Below, piece after piece: positions 23,401 to 34,500 of a DNA stretch of 64,000 nucleotides (positions within the stretch are counted from its first letter, which is position 1; each line of letters begins with the position of its first letter). The DNA is taken from the NCBI GenBank assembly GCA_963082875.1, contig OY720102.1, positions 2,356,001 to 2,420,000 on the forward strand. The letters run 5' to 3'. This DNA is from Corella eumyota. Lineage: Eukaryota > Chordata > Ascidiacea > Phlebobranchia > Corellidae. The notes beneath the pieces were generated by a model. It ran no database searches and was not told the DNA's origin. It saw nothing but the letters and a program-made list of their open reading frames with translations. The position numbers were made by a program, and so were the translations under genes.

Positions 23401-24481
23401 ATTGAGCTTCTGAAAACATCCATCTACCATTAATGCTTTCAACTACATCAAATGGTAGAGTCATCAACAAAAGAATATCAGCAATACAAAGGTTTAAGAT
23501 ATACCTAATAGAAATGAAAAAATAAAGATTATACAAGATTACTAAAGCGACTTACAAACTTTTTTATGCTTTAATCTGAATTGATTTTGTTGTGTTTTTG
23601 AAATTTTTAGTTTGTTATTTGTTAATTAAATTAAGAATTCTAAGTTGTTATTTGCAACGGCACGTTTTTTGTTGTAAATTCCTGACCACTAATAGCATGA
23701 TGTCTATTTCCCAATTTTTGGCGTCTTGAAAAACTTGGCCAAATATATTAAATGTCACAAAAAAAAATTTCCTAATTAATTAATTTATAAGACAGACAAA
23801 ATCCAGACAATTGATAATGTTGAAATAAAGGAATTAGTTGCCAAAATTTATAAATTCGTAATTTAACAAAATTAATTAAAATAAAGTAATACAAAAAAGG
23901 TTAACACATTTAAATGCCTAATAGTTTGTTTTTTTTATAAATTGTAAACAATAAAATATTAATTTAAAAACATTTTAAAGTAGATTTTGCATAATTTTAG
24001 CTAAAATGTACTTTTTTCGAAACTTTTTAAACATATTTATTACAACTCTTATTTATTATAGTTGTTAAACCCTCGAACAGAAACTGTAAAAAAAAAAATT
24101 AAAAAAAAAAATAAATTCATACCAATGTGTTGTCGATTTTCTTGTATCTTTCATTATTAAGGTAAGCAAAATCACAATCAGATTGCCAAGCATTCCCACC
24201 ACAAAAATAGCAATTCGAACGGCTGAGTCAGCGTCGATTTTTTTACCTATTTCTTAAAAATTTTAACACAATTAGTAAAAATTTTAAATTTTTTTTGGTT
24301 TTGCCAAACTTAAAAATAATAACATTAGTTTTTATAATAAAACCTTGGTAAAAAGCTAATTTTTAAAATTTTATACGAATTATATGTTTATGCACACAAT
24401 TAAACATCAATTAAATGTTTATATAATTTGGCTAAATTAAAAACTCATACCAAGTTCGAAATCAGAATCGTAATAACTCAT
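20499..24481 (-). CDS. Rhodopsin-class GPCR C with long ECL2, C3a-receptor-like, 393 aa
   Basis: Nine exons join in phase: 24451-24481, 24123-24252, 23342-23504, 22732-22904, 22420-22515, 21923-22208, 21657-21836, 21408-21517 and 20499-20511. The N-terminus MSYYDSDFELEIGKKIDAD holds a tyrosine pair in acidic context, typical of sulfated chemoattractant receptors. The DRY, FWLPF and FAPILFF motifs match GPCR B. ECL2 (about 153-278) lacks the nine-residue repeat but has a very Tyr-rich stretch (DFYGDTYSGSYPDPYPYYYG) and keeps the Cys in QLLCFYNQ. The tail is four residues, GRAV. Very high identity to GPCR B in TM4-TM6 indicates a recent tandem duplication. Ligand unknown. Confidence 0.87.
23235..23312 (-). 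repeat. tRNA-like SINE remnant, family 2
   Basis: The minus strand contains a perfect B-box-like CTGGTTCGATCCCACTAACACC preceded by CAAGCACTTGCTTATGC-type sequence. It resembles the fragments near 31.9 and 41.6 kb. No cloverleaf tRNA gene is supported. Intron of GPCR C. Confidence 0.4.
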
Positions 24482-25194
24482 TCTGCCTGTTTTTCTTATA
24501 TAAACAACAAAACAAAATCTTTTTTAACTTAAAATCTTAGAATGATTAAATTTAACATTGCAACAACGTTTTATACCCGTTTTTAATTATTATCTATATG
24601 TCATGCAACTTTTTGGAGACTCCATACTGCCACCTTACGGATAATCATTTTGCCAAATTATAAATAAATTTGACCTATTTATTTAAATGTCTGGTTATTT
24701 TATGTTATAATGATATAAAAAACAATTTACAATATTTATAGTAATATCCCAAAATTTGCCCTGTACTGATGCTAATCAAACAATCTTGAAATCTAAACTA
24801 TAAGTGCATATAGTTATATACAATAACGCATTTAATTATTATTTGTGTTTATAAAAAGCAAGTTATAATGCGCTAAAAATTTACAATTCAAAAATAAAAT
24901 GAAAATTAATTATACATTCTTTAATTAAATGTTTAATGATTGCGTAAAAAGTACTAAGAACTGTGCACAAAATATAGGATTCAAAATAATAAAGCAAGCG
25001 TAGGCGAAAACACGAAATTTTGGGCACAAAAAATAAACATTTTTAATTTTAAAAAAACATAAAGCTTGTTCGAAACTGCTTATAACTAAAGTAAACCATT
25101 TGTTAAAGTATAAAAATAACCAACTATTATGTTAACATGCTATATTATAATATTACAATATTGAATTATAACGTAAAAATTGTTGATCTGATGT
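24482..25194. other. Intergenic: GPCR C 5' flank
   Basis: AT-rich. About 24490-25050 shares diverged similarity with the 5' flank of GPCR B (19690-20260), so regulatory DNA was duplicated along with the gene. No exon is supported. Confidence 0.5.
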
Positions 25195-25830
25195 TTAATT
25201 CTCATCCGAGCTCTCTGCAGACGACGTATCATCTTTTAAAAGCTGCTCTTCTTTTACTGGAGGAGTCTTCTTTCTACCTCCGGATGTTGGGTCAGGTAGG
25301 TATGCGTTTGCCTCCGCGGATTTAGGGTTGCTTCCCGCGCTCATATTCTTCGGTTTCCCGTTCTGATACCCACGCATAGTAGAAAGCCTTGGATACAATC
25401 TCTGATTTGGTGGATACCCTGGCTGGGCATGCAGCGGTACCTTATTCTCACCATCGATCACCATCTCGGTATAATACTGGCTAGGTGGGTTGTTACGAAC
25501 AGGTACAGCCCGGAACTTGCCAGGTGCCGGGTTGAAATCTTCTACGTCACTGTCATCGTCGCTTAGCAACGGTTTCGCTTTAACAGATTTGCTTTTACCT
25601 CCTCGGCAGAAACAGTAGAAGAGGAAAGTAAGCAAAAATAACCCGACTACTGGTACAGTGATATACACCCAACCGTAATCGTTCAAGTCCAGCTTTAGGT
25701 TAGAACTAGGCTCGATTGGTGTACAACCTTCGTGCACTTCACCGGTTGTAAGCCAGTATTTCCAGCAGTAAAAGATAGGAGGTTGGTCGTGCTGGATTTG
25801 AGTATCAGGGGGAGCGTCATGATCTGACAT
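25195..25830 (-). CDS. Unrecognised single-pass membrane protein, 211 aa, single exon
   Basis: No family recognised. The frame is clearly coding: about half G+C against very AT-rich flanks, with a clean start and stop. There is no signal peptide. A short N-terminal part (1-50) holds two cysteines (YCWKYWLTTGEVHEGC), then comes one hydrophobic helix at about 54-75 (YITVPVVGLFLLTFLFYCF) followed by Cys-Arg and a Lys-rich stop-transfer segment (GGKSKSVKAK). The remaining 130 residues are polar: an acidic cluster (LLSDDDSDVEDF), Pro/Tyr-rich stretches (NNPPSQYYTEM, QPGYPPNQRLYPRL), and a Lys/Ser/Glu tail ending SSAESSDEN. This looks like a type III membrane protein with a phosphorylated cytosolic adaptor tail. 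It is loosely reminiscent of WBP1/VOPP1-type proteins, but no PPxY motif is seen. Confidence 0.8.
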   Translation of the reverse strand: MSDHDAPPDTQIQHDQPPIFYCWKYWLTTGEVHEGCTPIEPSSNLKLDLNDYGWVYITVPVVGLFLLTFLFYCFCRGGKSKSVKAKPLLSDDDSDVEDFNPAPGKFRAVPVRNNPPSQYYTEMVIDGENKVPLHAQPGYPPNQRLYPRLSTMRGYQNGKPKNMSAGSNPKSAEANAYLPDPTSGGRKKTPPVKEEQLLKDDTSSAESSDEN

Positions 25831-26762
25831 TTTTCTTATTTTTTAAATTTACTCCAATTTTAAATTCTAAATTAAGTAGAATTTTGTAAAATTTAACTTT
25901 AAATAGAAATGGTTAGAGCTTTTACCGTTTTTAACCTGTTTATAAATCCTTACTTAACCTGTTTTTCTTAGTTTAATTTACTTAATTTTAATATATATAT
26001 AATACCGAGATTCAAAAAAACTTAAACTTGTGTTTTAAATTTTTTTTAACTTTTTTCCATTGGCTGTTAGTAATTTATAATAATATATATAATTAAGTTA
26101 CTATATTTAAAGTTTTATCTAGAAATTTCCGTTTTATTCTCTAGTTTAAATTCTTATAACCTCTTATGCCTATACTGTACTAACCAAATAAAAATTACTT
26201 TTGATTTTTATCGCGTATCTATTTGATAATATTACGCAACTTGGCGATACGAAGTTTAATCATTAACTTATTGTGTTTTTTAAACCATTTTTTAAATTGA
26301 AGAGAAAATTATTTATATTTCAAAATCATCTTTGAAAATATAAATCCCTGAATTTAAAAAACGCAACATTTTCTACTAATATACTCTGCCAATTCCTTCT
26401 TAACGAATATCAAATTTTAGGTTAATGTAAACTGCGTAAAACTAGTTTACTTTAAACGGTAATAATAATCTTTCATTACAAGACTACCTGTACAGCGCAA
26501 ATACCATGTTTGATATAGGCAAACATTGTCCCACCCTTGTGTACTTAATGACGCTGCTCTATATACTTGAAAGTATTTTGAAATAGTAACGTTGTGACAT
26601 TCTGAAGGACCGTTCAACGATATTAAAAATACACAACGAAAACAAGTATTGGTATTTAAATTTTTAAAACAATATAAAACATAGTAAATGCGACGAAAAA
26701 AATAAAAAAACGGCTTTTCTAAATAGTAAAACGTAAAAAGACAATATACAGAATTAACTTGG
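25831..26762. other. Intergenic between the membrane protein gene and the trefoil-mucin gene
   Basis: AT-rich, no repeat or exon recognised. It contains the 5' flank of the single-exon membrane protein gene. Confidence 0.5.
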
Positions 26763-29700
26763 TCATGGTGACGTCATATCACAATCAGGCGAATTACAAT
26801 TCTTGATACTGAAGTCCAATCCCTCACAAAATTCAGACGATACCTGTCAATCAAATTAAATATGTTTAAATAACTGATTTATTCTCAATGCATATAAAAA
26901 TGACCATGTGAAAATTTAACCCGATACTAATCATATTATATAACTTACCTAAATACAAAAAAAAAACCTTAAGTATACCTATATACAAAACTTTCTTATA
27001 AACGACATATTACTTAACATATTACCATTGTATTATTGAGCTCGCACATTCTGTATTTAATCTTTGTTCCTCCACATCTAGGAATACAAGATGAGTAACT
27101 TGACCATGTAGACCACTCAGCTACTTCACCTAAAAGTTAAATATAAAACCAGTAACTATAAAGAATTACGTAAATGCATTGTAAGTCAATGATTTCTGTG
27201 TTGGTTTCACGTTTAGTATTAAATAAGTAGAATTGTCTGAAGGTAGAAAATATATTTAAACAGTTTATAAAACGACGCTTTAGCATCAACTAGCGGACAG
27301 TTTACATTGAATAATTTAGTACAAACTTACACGGCCCAAAATAGCAAGATTTTTCTTCATTACTTTCAATAATTTCATTTTCATGTTCACAGAACTTATC
27401 TGAAACTGTTTCATTTTTTAAATTCATCTGAGCCCCATCTAAAGTAGTTACGAAACTTCCAACTAAATACTCCATAACACAAACCCTTGTCCTTACCCTT
27501 ATTCCATCACCACAAGTCTTAGAACACTCGCTCCAGTTTGTCCAAGTAAACACATAGCAACTGGAGTTACCACAGTCTGATGTTACAACTTTACCACATT
27601 CAATACCATCTACAGTCTGATTGGTTTGCAAGATAGTGTTGTTGGTCATACATTGCCATGTTCTTGACCTAATACCAATACCACAGGTTTTAGAACAAGG
27701 CCCCCAAGTTCCCCAGTTGGCAACAACACTTGCTCGTGTTACAACAGTTGTATTTTCTGTTGTGGTGATTTCAAGTGTCGTAGGTAGATCTGTAGTAGAT
27801 CCGGGGCTAACAATTTCAGTCTGTGCTGTTGTTACTTCAGTTGTTTGTTCTGATATAGTGGTGTTCATCAAATTTGCAGGTATGTTGCTTAATAAGAACT
27901 GTTGTAAATGGCTTGTCACACGCCTTGCAGTTGTTTTAGATGTGGTTTTCGGTAAACTAGATGTACTTGTAGTAGTAAATAAAGATGTTGTTTTTGGCAT
28001 TGTACTTGAATCTAGTGTAAACTCCGGCAAATTCAATGAAGTCCTAGGTGTAGCCCTAGTTGTAGATGATGACGTTGTACTTAAATCAAAAGTAAACCTC
28101 GGTGAATTATCAGTTGTAGTTGTATGCAGAGTAGTATATCTTGGCGTTGTACTTGTATCATGAGTAATTCTCGGTAAAGTATTTGTACTTCTAACTATAT
28201 ACGATGTAGATGTAGGCGTTGCAGCAGGAGTTGTATCAAACGTAGCCGCAGTTAAAGTTGGTTTTAGTTGAAAATATGATATTCTGGTCTGAGAACGCAA
28301 TAAAAATTGTTGAATAACAATTTTCACATAATAATCATAAAGCATATGTAGTCGTAGACTGTATTAATTATTAAATAAAACAGTTACCGTTAAAAAACTT
28401 TTTAAAAACAAAATATTAGGATAAATAAAGGTTTTCATATGACACCATACTTTTATATTTTTCATTTTTTTTTGTCCAATAATTGTTTAATAATTTACAT
28501 TTTTAAACTACCAAAGAAATTAAGTTACTTACAAATTTTTGGTGAAAACAACTTTGTCTATCACAACATCCCTTTAAACTTTCCCTCAAATCTGGAAAAC
28601 CAAGTTTGGGAACAGATCGGTAAGGACAATAAGATAAATTAAGTAAATTACGGATCGAGTTCCTACTACAACATTGAGAAGGACATTTTTCGCCCACGTT
28701 TTCACAGGGCAAATGTTGTCTTAAATTCTGAAAAATAAATCTTGCCTTTAATGCTCGTTTATACTTTTTAAGTCGACTTTACAGCTTAAATAAAAAAAAT
28801 GTGGCATTTTAAATATTAAATATTATTAATAACATTTTAACAAAAAAACTCACGCTTATAATTTTAAAAATTAAATTACCTAAACTTAAAGTTAAATCAT
28901 AAAGTTAGTCACAAATTTAACCCAAAATTAGGTAATCCACTTAACTCAACATTCGGCTCTTTAACTATTTAACTAAATCGTTTTTATGTAACTTTATTTT
29001 CTTACACTTAGACAAAATAAATCCGTTAGCGTATGCCCAATAAGCTCGGGATATCTCCCACGCAATCCCAGTGTCTGGTAACCGTTCGGATATTCACATC
29101 GAGAAGTGACGTCATTGTAGCAACAATATCTCAGATGACATTCAGCTTTAGTGATACCTGGAATAAGCAAAGGTCAAACTAAATTTAAACTTTTTAAGGA
29201 TAATAGAAAAATCAAAGTCCTAAAACTACAAGTTAAAGTATTCAAACATGAAAATGTATTATTCAAAGGTTTATACCTTATTTTATACAAAATGACACGT
29301 TAAAAAATCGCATAGTCTTAACTTACTTTTCCATCCACATATTGGGTTTCTAAGCGGTGGAGATTTTCGAAAATTTTGACATATATTTAATAAATTTGTG
29401 TCATAAATATCAGTGAATATATCGGCAATCAGTTTTTGAAAATACGGACTCCAGGGACGCACGTGTAAAGCGAATTTCCTTAAAAAAATTTAACCCGTTA
29501 TATAAGAGATATAAATCTTAGCAGGATAACAAGAGATAAAAATAAAAGCCATGATAGAATACTTGATCCCAACTGCTTCTATATTTAATTTGAAGCAGAT
29601 CTAATTTAATTACAAAGCTTTAAGATCAATAACATCTAATAATTAAGTTGAAATATCATAATTTTTTAATAGTGTTAAACCATACAAAATATAAAATGAC

Positions 29701-30955
29701 TTCACTAATAAATTAAAAAAAAACAATATTTATATAAATATAGAAATTTGATTTACATGTATATATCAGAAGTAGGACCATAATAGCATGTTGGAACGCC
29801 TGGTAGATAATTAACACTCAAATAGTATCGATATTTATATAAATCCCGATCAAAACAACAACTTGGATTACGAAAACAAGATATGGGATTAGTTTGAGAA
29901 TCCGGATATGCGCCACAGCTTGTTCTAACAAATAAATTTTGCTGTTAATGTAATTGAATCGTCTATGGGTAAAAGACACTAAAGATTTTTTTTACAAAGT
30001 CGTCAGTTCGATTCCCGCTGCTTCCATGTCGCCCTCAAGTAAGATGTGATAAAAACATTATGATGACAAACCATAAAAAACCTGCAGGAAATTGAATAGG
30101 CAATATACCAAGACAACACTTCGAAAAAACTGTCAAAGGCAAGTAACAAAAGTTTTATTTTTTTTTCTTTAGAAGTTTCTACCGTTTATATCACCTTACT
30201 TTAGGGCATAACAGCATGATGACAGTAGATATTGAACTTAGGACCTCATGTAGTAAGACCGAGTGTCCTTATTACCACACAATGTTACGTCTCTATAGCT
30301 TAATTTAGCTTACCTATGGCACATTGGAACATGAACTGCACATTGAGGAAAATTTATTCCTAAACTTCTGGAACCTGGTGAGTTTAACAGATTAACACGA
30401 CTTTGTATCAAGTCTCGCACAGCCTGTTAAAACAAATTGTATATTACAACTTTTTGTTTAAATATATAAACGAATAAAAGCATGTTATCAATATTAAGAA
30501 TAGAAAATTGTTTCTTTTATTTAAAAAACAAAAAAACGTAGGACCATCTTTTTAATTATTTAATCTACTAACCGAACTAACGTTTCCTCTTAAATTATTA
30601 GTAGCTCGATCTAAAGGACTATATAATGAGCTAGGTATTGGAAATGTTAGATCTTGAAATTGTATGAAAGCGTTGCCTAGAAATTTAAACACATTTTTAA
30701 TTATGTTTTATTACAACCTGTTATTTTTACCAGACTTACATACGGTAAAAAAAATATTTTACATTTAAATTTATCCATGTCTAAATAGAATTAGCCTTTT
30801 TGTTTAACTGTTTGTTTATGTAAAAAGTACATTCAACAAAACAATATTTATATTTTTAAACGTATGCTATATTCTTATATCGTTATGTTTATTTACAATA
30901 TTTTTTTACCTGTTACTAACAAAACCAGGCCGATATAACAGGTCGGAATTTTCAT
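26763..30955 (-). CDS. Secreted trefoil / mucin-like / thrombospondin type 1 protein, 689 aa
   Basis: Ten exons join in phase: 30910-30955, 30573-30676, 30314-30423, 29757-29924, 29327-29478, 29006-29157, 28533-28727, 27331-28288, 27026-27129 and 26763-26843. Exon 1 codes a signal peptide (MKIPTCYIGLVLLVTG). Exon 4 holds a trefoil (P-type) domain: CGAYPDSQ, SCFRNPSCCFDRD, GVPTCYYGP. Exons 5-6 join into a second (ICGWKSITKAECHLRYCCY). Exon 7 has a more degenerate third and part of a fourth (CPSQCCSRN, LKGCCDRQSC). Exon 8 starts with about 180 Thr/Ser-rich residues (mucin PTS type, imperfect repeats), then two TSP1 repeats (WGTWGPCSKTCGIGIRSR, WTNWSECSKTCGDGIRVR). Exon 9 adds a third (AEWSTWSSYSSCIPRCGG), and exon 10 closes it. 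The mix suggests a mucus or epithelial-surface protein. SINE remnants lie in the intron between exons 3 and 4. Confidence 0.9.
27940..28190 (-). repeat. Coding imperfect repeat of the mucin-like PTS region
   Basis: Translated units of about 23-27 residues recur: LPRITHDTSTTPRYTT, SPRFTFDLSTTSSST, LPEFTLDSSTMPKTTS. At the DNA level this is an imperfect repeat of roughly 70-80 bp in the Thr-rich exon. Confidence 0.7.
29975..30290. repeat. Two diverged SINE family 1 remnants in inverted order
   Basis: A plus-strand remnant at about 29990-30060 (GTTCGATTCCCGCTGCTTCC) is followed by a minus-strand remnant at about 30170-30290 (TTTATATCACCTTACTTTAGG... GAACTTAGGACCTCATG). Both are old and degraded. 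Intron of the trefoil-mucin gene. Confidence 0.6.
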
Positions 30956-31584
30956 TTTTAATAAAGCTTTCTCTACAAAACACTAGATATAAATATCTTT
31001 ATATTATAACAACTAACTAAAGTCAAAATACCTCAAAAATGTTTCGCAAAATCATATTTTAAAACATCTTCTACATATACTCCGTGTAACCGTAAACAAC
31101 ATGGCCTTTAGCAATGCCTTAAAGGCAATTACTAGTTTATTACGCTAAGTTGTAACTATATTACAATGCCTGTTCTGTTTTCACTGAAATTTTATTCAGC
31201 AATTTCTTAAAGGTATTGCATTTCAATTTGACAATGTAGAATTATGGTTTTTAATATCAAAGTTATACCTAGCTATTATTATGACAAATTAGTAGTATTA
31301 AGTTGCCCGATTATCATGTGACGTCACTTAAAACGTCATAATCCGAGTTGAACTTTACCGCAAAATAAACGATGGCAAAAAATTATTTTAAAAATATTGT
31401 TAATGTAAGTCATCACCTTATTTTGCTTTATTTACATATTTAAGAATACCTAATATTTATTTTTTAAAAATCTCTTCAAGATTTGTTTTATTAATTTTTG
31501 AATGTACAATTTTATTCAATTTTAATTAAAGAAAATAATTAACAAAAATTAAAGTTTTCTCCGATACCAAGACACGAACGTAAG
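30956..31584. other. Intergenic: trefoil-mucin 5' flank and VCBP 3' flank
   Basis: About 630 bp, AT-rich. It contains the perfect CRE/ATF palindrome TGACGTCA at 31319-31326, about 365 bp upstream of the trefoil-mucin start. Confidence 0.55.
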
Positions 31585-34500
31585 TTAGTTGCTGTTGGTC
31601 TAAAAATATAACAAAAAAACGTTAAAAAAACGCTAAAGAGTGACAAACCTGAAACCTTTAGGTATATAACCTGATACCAAGATCAGTAATATAGTATGTA
31701 CTTTACATGTATTAAAGTTAACTTTTTTATAACCTCATAAGTTAAGAGGTTTAAAGCTTTTGTTGAAATAGTGTGATGTTGTGTTTGAGCATCTATAGAG
31801 ACCGGGCTTAGAAACTAATAAAGTGGTATTAGTGCGAATCAAATGCCCAAAATGTTTGGTATATCACACAATAAGTAAGAGTTATAACTGAAAGATAATC
31901 AAATAAAATAGCTTAAAAACTAATAAAGTGGCATTAGTGCGACTTAAACCCGAAACCCTACTCTTTAAAATCAAATGCTTAAAGTTCGGTATACCACACT
32001 ACGAAACGGAGTAAGAGTTATAACGAAAGGGTGTTTAAATAGAATATACACTTACTCCACATGGTGGTGGGACATTAGCTGCCCAGTCACAATATCCGTT
32101 CACTTCATCGAATACAATACCATCATAACCACACGATCTATGGTAAGTGATTGGGTTATCAGCTACACACTCATAATACATAGAGCAATCTTCTGGGTCA
32201 GGGTACAGGCCGGGTGCTTGGGTTGAACATTCGAATACGTAACCTGTTTGATAAAGAATTTATAATTAAAAAAAGAAATGTAGTTTTCTTATAGCCAAAA
32301 TTGTACAGACTTAGAAAATATGAAAAAATGATGGCATTAAATAAAAGTAAATTATATCCACAATAGCGATAGTTTTTAAGAGCAGGTTATTTCTTAAGCA
32401 AAATATCTCAAAATAAATGTGTCCTAAAATATACAAAATTCTGTTCAATAAACCAATACACAAAAGAGCTTGACAAAGATAGAAAAACAAGTTAGACCTG
32501 TGACTTTAACAAGAGTTGAAGATCGATCCAAGTTAAGTTCATCGTTGGTTCCGGTGCTAGAAGTTGCCTGGCACCAATATCTAAACATATTAATTGTTTA
32601 AAACATTTTTAAAACAATAAAAAATTAAAATTATTTCTGTAAACGTAACATAAATTTAAAGACCCTTTAAAGCAGGGTTTTAAGCGTTTTACAAAACCTA
32701 AAAAATAAAAAAAGAACTGTTAGAAAATAAGAAATAACTAAAATAGAAATTTAAAGCTTAAATTAACTGAACTTAACATAAACAAGGTATTTAACTACGC
32801 AATTTATACAAATTTATAAACCTTCCAGTGTTTGCAATAAGGGCATCACGGATTGTCAGTTGAAAGTTTTTGTTGATATTGTATTTGGTATATTCAGGGT
32901 CGACAAGAGTAAACGTATTTCCATCATGAGTTCCAATCGTTTTGTAAGTTCCAATCTAAATTAAACAAATTGGAGTTCACAAGAATTATTTTTAGAGTAA
33001 CTTTGTATTTAAAGCTCATCAAGGTCTACACTATCACCAGAATAACTTGTGGCGCTAATATTTAAAAGTAACTACTAGCTAAAGTGGATTATCATCTAAC
33101 AAGGCCAAATTTGTCAAGTTAGTAAAGGTCTAAGTCAACCATTTTGCAAAAAAGATAACTAAAATAATAACAAATACAAGAAAACAATTTTAAGATAAAA
33201 AGTATTATATTCCAACTTTACAAATTAATTTCTTTACCTCGGTGTGGGTAAAGTTTTCGTGATCGGCCAAATGGTAAGGCCCCTCTAACCACGTAACCAA
33301 ATCGAACGAGTGCGAAGAAGGCGATGCTGAGACAGTACAAGGGATTGTGACGTCATCATGTTCGTCGGCGAAGCTGTCGACGATCGTGTCAACGACAACA
33401 TATGGTTTGGGGCCTGTGACGTAGTGAAAGTTTCTTATTTTAGACACATAAGAGTTTGTTTAAATATTTGCTCTTTTCTAATTAGAACTAAAACCTAATT
33501 AACCCCTATTACAAATAGTTTACCGGTAGCGTGGTGTAGTGATAAGAACAATTCCTACACGACTATGAGGTCGTGGGTTCAATCCCCACTGCTCTCATGC
33601 TGTAGCGCCCTTGAGTAAGGCGCTATAAACGATATATATTCATGCTGAGCTAGCACTTAATTAGCAGCATAATTATCAGGCAATTATAATGTATAATATC
33701 CCAAACTGCCACAGGCAACTCGAGACTGGGTCGGAGTAACTGCTGTTACTCTATGTTTAAATCGCGCATTCGAACTTCCCACATTGAGGTTAAAGATATA
33801 TACAAAAAAAAAAGTTTTATCACGTGCAAATGAAACTACAAAAAGGTCACAATGCTTTTTATTGTGACAAAAAAGTTAAGCGAGTTCAAATTAGGTTACC
33901 CAGAGTTGGCCGTTAAAATAAATTTGGTTTGGAAAAGAAATAAAACAAATTTAAGTTAACGTGCCGCCATATTGAACAAAATATGGATAAATATTACAAT
34001 GTTTGTCCTCATTCTAATATTAACATTCGTGAAAGAAAATTTTATAAAAATGTCAGTGTTGTCAAAAAATATCTTAAAAATCCACGTGGTGCACAATATT
34101 TCTCGACATGCGAATATATCACGACCAACGATTTTGTTTTATACCCACGTTACCATTGCAAAACTTAAACTTATCAAGAATAACAATTTAAACTTACTGT
34201 CAATAAGAAGGGCAATAGACTTGGCATCTGTTCCTTCCATCTGTCGACCTGACCACTCGGCTACCATGCACCAATAACGTCCTTCGTCAGCCTTAGTCAG
34301 TTGCTCGATCTTAATTGCTGGAACCTAAAATTAATTTAAAAAACATAACATAAAAATGTGGGTGTTACTAAAGGGTGCGACAACGTGAAAGCAGTTGAAA
34401 TCAAACCTCAAGCCCCATGTGGTCAAGTAAAATGTGTTATAATCAGTTTCAAATGCACCTAACATTTTATAGCTAACTTAAATTTAAGTAAAAGCAGTTA

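Noticed and set aside
27621-28163. A 180-residue plus-strand open frame
   Set aside because: It is the antisense shadow of the Thr-rich exon of the trefoil-mucin gene; the Val-rich composition comes from reverse-complemented Thr codons.
33972-34277. A plus-strand frame of about 100 residues
   Set aside because: It covers intron plus the antisense of a VCBP Ig exon and shows no protein-like features.
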